Below, piece after piece: positions 43,561-51,809 of a stretch of DNA of 64,000 nt. The stretch covers positions 248,001 through 312,000 of the forward strand of contig NW_027526506.1 in the NCBI RefSeq assembly GCF_052857255.1, read 5' to 3'. Each line of letters begins with the position of its first letter. Position 1 is the stretch's first letter. Made by a program: the position numbers and the translations under genes. Origin of the DNA: Amblyomma americanum (Eukaryota; Arthropoda; Arachnida; Ixodida; Ixodidae). The notes beneath the pieces were generated by a model. That model worked only from the letters and a program-made list of their open reading frames with translations, did no database searches and had not been told where the DNA came from.

Positions 43561-43610
43561 GCAACGACGCGTGCGCATGCGGGAAAAAAGTGATCGTAGA
43601 GCGCCCTTAA
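43561..43610 (-). repeat. Right member of a distant inverted repeat
   Basis: The reverse complement of this segment matches 35350-35402 with few changes, including GCATGCGCACGCGTC. CCCTTAA borders it on the outer side. Confidence 0.6.
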
Positions 43611-44139
43611 GACGGCGATGTGTAGCAATTCACGCGCCTATGTCGTTCCGGTTTCCACACCGCTCTTTTCTTACATGCGTGTACTGCTGCCACAGCTATC
43701 GAAGCTTAATTGTGCGTGCGCCGACTGTTGCGTCGCTCTGAGAAAGCAGAAGAAAAATTCTCTCGGTTAAGCCGCGCGATTATTTGCACTCAAATTTCGC
43801 ACGGGGGTGGCATTTACTAGTGATTTCAGTGTTATACTACATTTGTGTCGGGTACTTGCCTGAATCAGAAAGGATAATTCGAAAGACCGCATCGTGTGCG
43901 AAGATGCCGGAAAAAAGACGGTTCTGCAACAGCTGTACCAGCAGCGCAAGCTCTTGCCGCCGGCAGAATGACAAAAGCAGGGCAGCGCGAAAGGCGAAAC
44001 GAAAAGTGCTCAACAACTTTGCGGGGAATCGGGGAATGTTAACTCCTCTCCTTTGCTTGCCTCCCCTGAGTAATTTCAACCGTCGATTGGCGCTGCCTGT
44101 GACGCGCTGTGTTGTTGACACTGCGTATTGTTTCTTTCA
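43611..44139. other. No recognised feature
   Basis: Mixed sequence. A 123-codon frame (43784-44155) has a serine- and arginine-rich stretch but no family resemblance that I can defend. Confidence 0.45.
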
Positions 44140-44325
44140 TCGTGTGCCTATTTAGCGTTGTATATGTGTTGGTCGTCCTTTTTAGTACTTGTTTCGTCGT
44201 CATGTTTCCTTTTTTCTTTCAAGGTCGAAGTTTTGTATTCTTTTGTTTTGTAGTGTGCCTCTCCTGCTTGGACCGTATTTGGTCCGCAGTATGGAATAAA
44301 TAAAAAAAATTTAAATAAACAAATC
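44140..44325 (+). mobile_element. LINE 3' end fragment with A-rich tail
   Basis: TGTGCCTCTCCTGCTTGGAC, then a short spacer, then GTATGGAATAAATAAAAAAA and TTTAAATAAACAAAT. This resembles the 3' untranslated end and A-rich tail of CR1/Jockey-type LINEs seen elsewhere in the window (51.54-51.8 kb). No coding part is present. Confidence 0.45.
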
Positions 44326-46437
44326 CGGCTTTTCTAGTGGTAAATTTACAATTTCCGTGTGTATCTTCAAATATTTTCTTTTAAGCAAGTTAATTTCGAA
44401 ATACGCCATTGAGGTGGCAACATGCATGTATTGAAAAAAGTATGGTTGGATATTTTCGCAGGAGCCTTCCCTGAAACAAGATACCTAATTTTGTTTGCGT
44501 GCTTTCTAGTTTCAAATGATGCTTTAGACACTGTTAGACATTAGAATACATTGTTCACCACGCAGTATTCGCGACCAAGCCTTAATATTTTACAATTTAT
44601 TTCTCTTCTGGATGCTGTTTCCATTTGATCAATCTAACGATGGTTGTTACACGTAATTAGTGTTTAGGTCACGTAAGGAATGAAAAAAAAACTGCAATAG
44701 TATCACTCCTGCGTCGTTTGTTTTCAGTCTAGCCCATAAAGCAGGCTGGAGTTAAAACACTTGCACTTGCATGCATTTCGGTTTTTGCTTGCCTTGCCTG
44801 ACTTGGACACTCCCAATGCATCACAGTCAAGGTTCGTTCGATAAAACGAAACAGCATCAAGAAGAAATAATATTACAAAATATTTATCGGTCGTAGGCGA
44901 AGACCATGTGATGAACCAAGTATTCTAATGTCTTATGGGTCATTACGAGATTGCACTTAAGTCTGCACAGGATTTTTTTTTATTTATCTTTCAAAGTGAA
45001 TACAAAAACCATTCGCAAAAATCTGCTGGGTACAATAGCCGGAGTCAGTAGAAGCCCATTTTACACTTTGTTATTTAAGCAACTGAATACGCACTAAGTT
45101 CCGTTGTACATAATCACCAATGGTAATGAACATTCAAGCGTCCACATATAAATGATCACCAAACGTACCCCTAAACTTTCGAAAAGTATAAACGTTTAAT
45201 GTAGAAGAGAAAGTTCCTACCCATTTTCATTTCTGGTGGCACGGTATTCCATATTTTCGCCTCATTGTACTCAATTAGGCGCTGTCAGTAGGTGTTTCGG
45301 CTTACAAGATAGTTAAAACTTATATTGCTTGCATCCCCGGTATTCCTATTAGGCAACACAAAAATGTTGTTTGAAACAGGGTAATTATTTCGTATAATGT
45401 TATTTACAACAATGGCGATTTTCATTTTATGCAACGAAGGAAACTACAAAATCTGCAACCTATTGAACAAGGAGGCACTGAGCTGCTGCCCGCTGGAGAA
45501 TATTATACGGAGTGCTCTTTTTTGAAAACAAAAAAATTTGATCAATATAGGACCTGTATGTGGTAGGCCACGATTCGGAGCAGTAAGTTAAATGACAATG
45601 AAAAAAAGACCGCCACCATCCGGAAGACGTTGATGTAACGAGCGTTTGTTCTTTGGTTTTCTCAACGAAGAAAGCGAAGAAGGACGCGCCCGTTGTCTAG
45701 TTACACCCCCTCAAGATACGTCCCCACGAAAATTTCCTCTTTTGAGGGGTCAAGGTGGGCCTAGAACTCGGCTTGCGGCGCGATATGGTAACGCTTCAAT
45801 TAGTAATTGCATGTATACAATGTTTATCTATTATTTAATTGTGGTTTTATTTTCATACCACAAGCCATAGGGTTTTATTTGCCTCCCAAATTCGGTACCC
45901 AACTGTGCCCGGATGGGTGCCCCTTGTTGTCGGAGTATATATATATAGCGGAACGAATGCATACACATATAGTTGTCTCGTAACTCGACAGTTTTCGTCC
46001 CGTTGTAGGATATTTTTAGGGCGTGAGAGGAGAAAGGGATCGGAGGGCAGAGCCAATTTTAATGCCCGCCATCTTGGATTCTACGAACCGAAACTATGCC
46101 GCCATTTCGTCCCCTGACGTCGTTCTCACATAGTTCCACCCCTATCAACCATATTGCACCGAGACGTCATCATTGACACGCGGCAGGTGGTTGTTTGTGC
46201 AATGATATTGTAGATTGCGCTATAAGTCTCAATGAATGATATGCTGCTTTGCAGTTGCTGCCAAATATGGCGCTGTGATCTAAGGGTGGTAGCTGAAGCC
46301 ACGAAATCTCGAAACGTGATGAGTAAGAGCTAACGCTCTGAAAAGGGAAAAGCATATACCTTTTAGCACAGATATGTCCAGCAACCCCTTGTTTTTAATA
46401 CGATATAACAAGCTGAAGCAAGCTTACAGCACAAAGT
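44326..46437. other. No recognised feature
   Basis: About 2.1 kb of AT-rich DNA with only short frames. CCCGCCATCTTGGATTCTAC at 46064 and GCCGCCATTTCGTCCCC at 46099 are reminiscent of tick repeat or promoter sequence, but I cannot assign them. Confidence 0.45.
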
Positions 46438-47165
46438 ATGAATGTGTTTTTGCCAATTAAGACCACGTATAAATACCTCGGTCTTCACGTTCTTCCAGAC
46501 ATAACATGCAACCGCCATGTTAACCTTACTCTTGCATCCGCTAATCGGTCTTTAGGTCTCTTGAAACATAACTTAAAGAAGCATGCTCCCTCCCACCTCC
46601 GATTTCGTGCTTACACCTCTCTTATTCGACCTAAAATTGAATATGCTTCGGCTATTTGGGACCCTCTTCAAGCATACTTAATAAATAACATCGATTCTTT
46701 GCACAATCGTGCAGTTCGTTTTATCTTCTCTGATGATTCGCGTCATACCAACATAACAGCCTTGAAGAAACGCGCTGATCTTCATGATCTGTGTCTCCGT
46801 CGTAAAGTTGCACGTTTAAAACCTTTTCATAAATTTCCTCATCACTCAACGCTTCATAATCACTTTTTTCTTTGCCTTCGTCCATTTTCGACCACCGCGA
46901 CCATGCGTTTAAAGTCAAGCGCTTGTTATGTCGTACATCTAACTAGGCACATTCATTCCTACCACGTACCATAGCTGACTGGAACGCTCAGCCTTCACAT
47001 GTTGCTACCGTCGCTGATGCGGATAAATTTTATAATGTTTTAGCTTACATTACCTCTGCTTAATTTGTTGGGTACATTGTTAACTTACTAGTGCATTAGG
47101 TTTCTGTCTTGTATTTCTCTTATTGGTGATTCTCGTTTTATTTTGATGCCGTTGTTTGTTAGACA
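46438..47165 (+). pseudogene. CR1/Jockey-like LINE ORF2, C-terminal fragment
   Basis: The frame starts with TTYKYLGLHVLPDITCNRHV, the region just after the RT active site. It continues with LIRPKIEYASAIWDPLQAYL, NRAVRFIFSDDSRHTN and RADLHDLCLRRKVARL, typical of the ORF2 C-terminus. The frame breaks near 46975. Further remnants (ADWNA-like, then DADKFYNVLAYITSA) run to about 47061 in other frames. The catalytic RT core is missing. Its tail meets, tail to tail, the 3' end of a minus-strand LINE at 47176. Confidence 0.75.
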
Positions 47166-47291
47166 TTGCATAACTTTTATTTATTTACTTATTTTAAATA
47201 CCCTCAGGGCCATACGCCATTATAGAGGGGAGTGGTTATACAATGTATTAAAACATAGAAATATGAGCACAGTATTACAGAAGGTTGCTAG

Positions 47292-48626
47292 TTATACAGT
47301 GTTAGCTAAGGCATCTTGAAATAAACGGTGATCATCGATTAGTGCCAGTGGTGCGGGAAGGTGATTCCCCTCGTTGGATGTCCGGGGTAAAAAGGAATGA
47401 AAGTAGGTTTTCGTTCTGCAGAATGGTATTCCAACCTTGTGGGCGTGATCCATGCGTGATGACACGTACTGTGGTGGTGAAATAAGTTCTTCGCGTAGAA
47501 AAGAATGGTGAAAAAGTTTATGAAAAAGGCGAAGACGAAGTGCTCTACAACGGGACGCAAGGGATGGCAGACCGAGACTAGATTTCATGCTGGTTATGCT
47601 TGCAGTTCTGTTGTAGTTAGAGAGAATGAATCGAGCAGCTGTATGTTGGACCATCTCAAGTGAGTGCGTTAAGTTCTGGTGATAAGGATCCCATATCGAT
47701 GCAGCGTATTCGAGTTTTACCTAAAACTAGAGTTTTGTACAGTAAAAGCTTCAGCAATGATGGTGCTTTAGCAAAGTTACGACGAAGGTGTCCAAGTGTT
47801 TTGTTGGCGTTGTTAACGACATGTGTAACATGAGCAGTCCAGGTAAGGTCATTAGTTATGTAAACACCGAGGTATTTATAAGAGTGTACGGAGTCTAGAG
47901 ACAAACCGTTAAGGTGATAAGAGGGCAAGTTATTAGTCACTCGAGACACACGCATGAATTTGCACTTGTTAACATTAAGGTCCATTAGCCAAGTTTTACA
48001 CCAGGTTGAGATGGAGTCGAGGTCGGATTGTAGCATGAGTATGTCGCTATCGCATGTTATTTCCCTGAATATTACGCAGTCATCGGCGAATAGATGAAAG
48101 TGAGATGAAATGCAGGAGGGTAGGTCGTTAATGTAAACAACGAAGAGAAGCGGACCGAGCACAGAGCTTTGCGGAAAACCGGAGTTAACCACACTCGGAT
48201 CTGAGGTGAGGTCATTAATAGAAACAAACTGTTGACGGTTTGTAAGACAAACTTCAAGCCAGGCTACAATATTTGGGTCGAAGTTAAGTTGCTGCAATTT
48301 GTATAATAGTAAGTTATGACACACATTATCAAACACTTTCGCAAAATCTATGAACACGCAATCAGTTAGTGAGTTGCGATCAAGGATAACATGCAACTTA
48401 TTAGTAAAGGATACAAGTTGGGTTTCGCATGAATATGATCTTCGGAATCCGTGTTGAAATCGCGAGAAGAAAGAGTTCTAGCTGCTAGGTGAGAAAACAA
48501 GTTAGCTAGGTGAGAAAACAAGATGTGTTCGAGAAGTTTACAAGGAATGCTGGTGAGAGAAATTGGCCGGTAGTTTAGTGGAGAATGCTTGTTACCTGAT
48601 TTGTGGAGTGAAATCACCTTCCCCAC
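47292..48626 (-). pseudogene. CR1-like ORF2, reverse transcriptase and C-terminus
   Basis: Three frames cover this part. 48366-48626 has KVISLHKSGNKHSPLNYRPI, with a 21-bp in-frame duplication (HLANLFSHLA). 47656-48396 has VFIDFAKVFDNVCHNLLLYK, SSVLGPLLFVVYINDLPS and the catalytic LFADDCVIF; the usual PQGS is changed to PQSS. 47292-47654 has AARFILSNYNRTASIT and the terminal FHSFLPRTSNEGNHLP block. Frameshifts at about 48390 and 47655 disrupt it. Active relatives copy their RNA at the nick with this domain. Confidence 0.85.
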
Positions 48627-48679
48627 CTTCCATGCGGCAGGTAGCGAACCCTGGTGAAGTGACTGCTGAAAAATTTTTG

Positions 48680-50074
48680 TTAGTATGACGGAAGAATAAA
48701 CAGTTGTATTTTTTTTAAGAATTTGGCATTGATTAGGTCGCAGCCTGGATCAGCGGATATTTTTAGAGAGTTTATCAGGTTTTCAACAACATCAAGGTCT
48801 ATTGTAACAGGATACATGGGCGCATAATTGAATGACACTGTGCTAGGAAGTGGGGGATCGGCGGTGATTGAAAAATTGGATGTGAAATCGCCGTTTAATG
48901 CGGAAGCTTGCAGATCGGGGGGAATGGTAGCTCCAGAGTTGTTAACAAGATATATGCTATTGCTATCAGTCGGGTTGATGGTACGCCAAAACTTTTTCGG
49001 ATCAGTGCATAGCATGGACGGAAGTGTAAGTAGTAAAAAAGTGTTCTTCGCCTGTTTTAGCGCTGCAATATATTCACATGAATCGATTTTGTACACAGTC
49101 CATCGGTTACAGTTGGACGAATGCTTCGCAAGTTTGTAAATACGCTTTTTCTTGTTAAACAACCATTTGATATTAGTGCTGTAGCAGGGAGCTGTGCTGT
49201 TAGAGGTAAGTATACGGGTTGGTATGTACTTATATGTTAAGTCCTTAGTTTTCGCAGCGAACAAGTCCCAATTCGATTGAACGCTGCGATCGAAAAAACC
49301 GTCCAAGAAAGTGTCCAGGAATACACGCAGCTCACTGTTTATGGCGCCAAAGTTGGCCTTATTGTAGTTATAAATTGTTTTCATTTTCTTGACATTTTTC
49401 GGCCGAGAGATGCAAATTCGAAAGGTTATGAGGGTATGGTTGTTCAGGCATGGCAAGTAAGTAATGTTCGAAACAAAAGAAGGTTGCGTTGTAAGGACCA
49501 GGTAGAGCGTATTTGAAACGAAATCTGTTATTCTGGTAGCTTCTTTTACAAGTTGTGTAAGAGAGAAGACAGAGCATAAATCAAGGAAGTCTTTAGCTAG
49601 TGTCGAGCTGGGATTAATGGTAATGGGGTAAGTATTCCATGCAATGCTCGGAATATTAAAGTCGCCAAGTAAGAAGATAGGCGATGAAGGGTGCCGAGAT
49701 GTAACAAGATTGATTGCATCGTGGAGTTCGTTCAGAAAATTAGAAGAGTCAGATGGAGGACGATAGCAAACTCCAATCACAAGTTTTTGGTTATTAAGAA
49801 CGATGTTAGCCCAAATTAACTCTAAGGAACTGGGAAACTGAATGCATTGTGACTGTAAGTCCTTATTAATGGCTAAGACAACACCACCTTCCTGTCTAGT
49901 AGTGCCGTCGCAACGATAAAAGGAAAACCTGCGGGCTGTCGGGACGAGTTCCCAGTCGTTAATTTGAGGTCGAAGCCAGGTCTCAGTTAACACAATAATG
50001 TCGGCATTAATAGTATCAATTGCAGAAGCTAGTTCATTACGCTTGTTAAGGATGCTACGTATGTCGCAAAACAA
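48680..50074 (-). CDS. CR1-like ORF2, endonuclease and linker
   Basis: An open frame of 464 codons. The apurinic-type endonuclease spans about residues 1-230: CDIRSILNKRNELASAID, VLTETWLRPQINDWELVP (catalytic Glu), GGVVLAINKDL, VIGVCYRPPSDSSNFLNEL, FLLGDFNIPSIAW (catalytic Asp-Asn), and a late NNHTLITF where the usual SDH is NNH, a possible loss of a key aspartate. The rest is the basic linker to the RT (KKKRIYKLAKHSSNCNRW, KFWRTINPTDSNS). The frame ends before the RT palm; the RT follows in other frames. Confidence 0.8.
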   Translation of the reverse strand: MFCDIRSILNKRNELASAIDTINADIIVLTETWLRPQINDWELVPTARRFSFYRCDGTTRQEGGVVLAINKDLQSQCIQFPSSLELIWANIVLNNQKLVIGVCYRPPSDSSNFLNELHDAINLVTSRHPSSPIFLLGDFNIPSIAWNTYPITINPSSTLAKDFLDLCSVFSLTQLVKEATRITDFVSNTLYLVLTTQPSFVSNITYLPCLNNHTLITFRICISRPKNVKKMKTIYNYNKANFGAINSELRVFLDTFLDGFFDRSVQSNWDLFAAKTKDLTYKYIPTRILTSNSTAPCYSTNIKWLFNKKKRIYKLAKHSSNCNRWTVYKIDSCEYIAALKQAKNTFLLLTLPSMLCTDPKKFWRTINPTDSNSIYLVNNSGATIPPDLQASALNGDFTSNFSITADPPLPSTVSFNYAPMYPVTIDLDVVENLINSLKISADPGCDLINAKFLKKIQLFILPSY

Positions 50075-50119
50075 TACCTGTATGTTTAACTTACGTGTTT
50101 CACTTCCCCTCCCGTTTTC

Positions 50120-51532
50120 CTAGCTAGTGTCATGTGATGACGCTCCAACGTGGCAAGCATATGTATTCTGTAGCGAGGCAGACTCGACTGTGCTATCAGT
50201 GGTGGCTATATTATGTTGCGGCACTGCGCCGTGGAAAGCATCTGTTTTCAGTGGCATGGTAATCTCAATTATGCTATCAGTGGAGGCATTGTAGGCATAT
50301 AATTTATCATTCACTGCTATTTTGTTGTAGCGCAACTGAAAACTAGGGGAGCCTGGCAGACTTTTCGCGACATTAACTAGCTTAGTTCTGGCAGTACGCG
50401 TGGCGGGGGAAAAATCTTCGGACACTGTTATACTCTTACCTTTAAGTTTGCTGTGTGTCGAAAGTACGCGTTCTTTCAGTTTGAAGTTGTTGAACTTGAC
50501 TATGATAGGGCGACATTTTGATGGAGAATACTGGCCGAGGCGATGTGCGCGTTCTATTGATAAATCTGATAGGCTGTCGATGGTGCCTGCGAGGGTTTCT
50601 TTCACACTGTCTTCAGTTTCCCTCCAGGATTCACGTGAGCCAGGAATGCCTCGGAAAAGCAGGTTATTTCGCCGCGATCTGTCCTCGAGTTCGTCGAGAG
50701 GAGATTGCAAAGAATCATGCTGCGTTGACAGGGCTTGTAGGAAATTTTGAATGTGGGTCGTTTTTGCAGCAAAATGGTCTAGCGCTTCTGTTTTCTTTTC
50801 CAGGGTGTCCAGCATTTCTTTAATGCGGCCAATTTTGTTCTCTACGTTTTTTTGACTGGATTTTACGGCTTTTATGTCTGCGGAATGCTCAGCCTGATTA
50901 TTTGCAGATTGAACAGAACGTGCGTGCACATCCTTAAGAAGGTTAAAAACGGCAGCCATTTGTTCGGATGGCTCGCTCGGAAAAGAGAGGCTTTCGAGCG
51001 AGGATTCAGAGCGAGTGTTGTGTCCTGGGTTTGTTTCTACATCCCTGGAACGCAGTAGCAGGACCAGCGTTGAGAAACACTCAAAAACAACCTCAAGAAA
51101 CACTTGTGGGCACGGGAGCAACAGCAAGCACCGATTACTGCTTTTCTTAGCATGGAGGGAAAACGGCCTAAATACCTGCGGAATGCAGAAGCGCGGCGCG
51201 TGAGACATGCTGTCAGCGTTGCTCTCGTGCCCACTTAAGATGTTGTCGGGTTGCCGGTCGTTTAAATAGCCGGTGGGAGTGCACGACATCGTCGATGACG
51301 TTTGTGCGTGGTAGGCCGTCCGCAGTGATAATAGGAAAACCGGCCGCAGGTGGTCATCAGGAAGCACCGATCTGAGGGTATCTTGTGAAGGTGACGGCGG
51401 AAGAACCGGGCTGGATGATAGGGCCTGGGCCGATGTAGAAGTGCACAGGAGCAGGAATGCCAAATATGCCTGCGGAATGCAGAAGCGCGGTGCGTGATAC
51501 ATGCTGTCAGCGTTGCTCTCGTGCCCACTCAT
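50120..51532 (-). CDS. CR1-like LINE ORF1: 2A-like motif plus L1-ORF1-like protein
   Basis: An intact minus-strand frame of 470 codons. Residues 1-99 and 100 onwards begin with the same sequence (SGHESNADSM), from a 294-bp duplication, so the native start is probably Met109 or nearby. A hydrophobic stretch at about 135-161 (CLLLLP, VFLEVVFECFSTLVLLL) runs into RSRDVETNPGH (residues 161-171), a 2A-like motif D-V-E-x-N-P-G with the final Pro changed to His. Residues 200-290 form a coiled coil (ENKIGRIKEMLDTLEKKTEA). Residues 292-440 match the RRM/C-terminal region of L1-type ORF1 proteins (RRNNLLFRGIPGSRESW, ERAHRLGQ, PIIVKFNNFKLKERVL). Such proteins bind RNA as trimers. Confidence 0.85.
   Translation of the reverse strand: MSGHESNADSMYHAPRFCIPQAYLAFLLLCTSTSAQALSSSPVLPPSPSQDTLRSVLPDDHLRPVFLLSLRTAYHAQTSSTMSCTPTGYLNDRQPDNILSGHESNADSMSHAPRFCIPQVFRPFSLHAKKSSNRCLLLLPCPQVFLEVVFECFSTLVLLLRSRDVETNPGHNTRSESSLESLSFPSEPSEQMAAVFNLLKDVHARSVQSANNQAEHSADIKAVKSSQKNVENKIGRIKEMLDTLEKKTEALDHFAAKTTHIQNFLQALSTQHDSLQSPLDELEDRSRRNNLLFRGIPGSRESWRETEDSVKETLAGTIDSLSDLSIERAHRLGQYSPSKCRPIIVKFNNFKLKERVLSTHSKLKGKSITVSEDFSPATRTARTKLVNVAKSLPGSPSFQLRYNKIAVNDKLYAYNASTDSIIEITMPLKTDAFHGAVPQHNIATTDSTVESASLQNTYACHVGASSHDTS
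51020..51043 (-). other. 2A-like recoding motif in LINE ORF1
   Basis: Codons 164-171 read DVETNPGH. The canonical 2A ending is D-V/I-E-x-N-P-G-P; here the last codon is CAC (His), one base from CCC (Pro). The leucine-rich run just upstream is also usual for 2A in LINEs. With His at the end, ribosome skipping is expected to be lost or weak in this copy. Confidence 0.75.
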
Positions 51533-51535
51533 TTG
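51183..51535 (-). repeat. Tandem 5' units of the CR1-like LINE
   Basis: Sequence at 51483-51529 returns at 51189-51235 with three changes, an offset of 294 bp. This looks like two monomers of the element's 5' region, like the tandem promoter monomers of some L1 elements. The second upstream unit is cut at about 51535. Confidence 0.7.
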
Positions 51536-51539
51536 TTAA

Positions 51540-51796
51540 CGTTACTATCTGCTGCTCTGTTCATGTCTTTGTTTTGCCCCTTTACGCTTCATTGTTTAAT
51601 TTTGTGTTTTCTATCTTTCTTGCAAAGACTCATATGCTTTTATCTCTCTTGTATGTAGCTTCTTGAAATTTTGGTTTATTTGTTTACTTTTGATTACATG
51701 CCTGTACCCTCTCCCCCCCCCCCCTATGTAATTCCCTAGAACTGGGGGCCCTTATGGTGTATTTTGTATAATAAATAAATAAATAAATAAATAAAT
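51540..51796 (+). mobile_element. LINE 3' end fragment with (AATA)n tail
   Basis: A 3' untranslated region with a ten-C run (51714-51724), TAGAACTGGGGGCCCTTATG, then TGTATAATAAATAAATAAAT at 51766-51796. The orientation is opposite to the LINE on its left and to the RTE on its right. No coding part is present; the class is CR1/Jockey-like by its tail. Confidence 0.6.
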
Positions 51797-51809
51797 GTCT
51801 AATGTTCAT

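Larger units (their letters stand above)
47176..51535 (-). mobile_element. CR1-like LINE, nearly full length
   Basis: A minus-strand element with tandem 5' units, an intact ORF1 (50120-51532), a broken ORF2 (47292-50074) and a tail TTTATTTATTTACTTATTTT at 47176-47195 (AAATA-type on the minus strand). The order and spacing (45 bp between ORFs) are regular. ORF2 has the endonuclease intact and the RT in two frames. The combination of an L1-ORF1-like coiled-coil protein, a 2A-like motif and CR1-like ORF2 is uncommon enough to report. Confidence 0.85.

Noticed and set aside
45700..46120. Possible exon with CCCGCCATCTTGG context
   Set aside because: The short frames lack any conserved feature and the motif alone is too weak.
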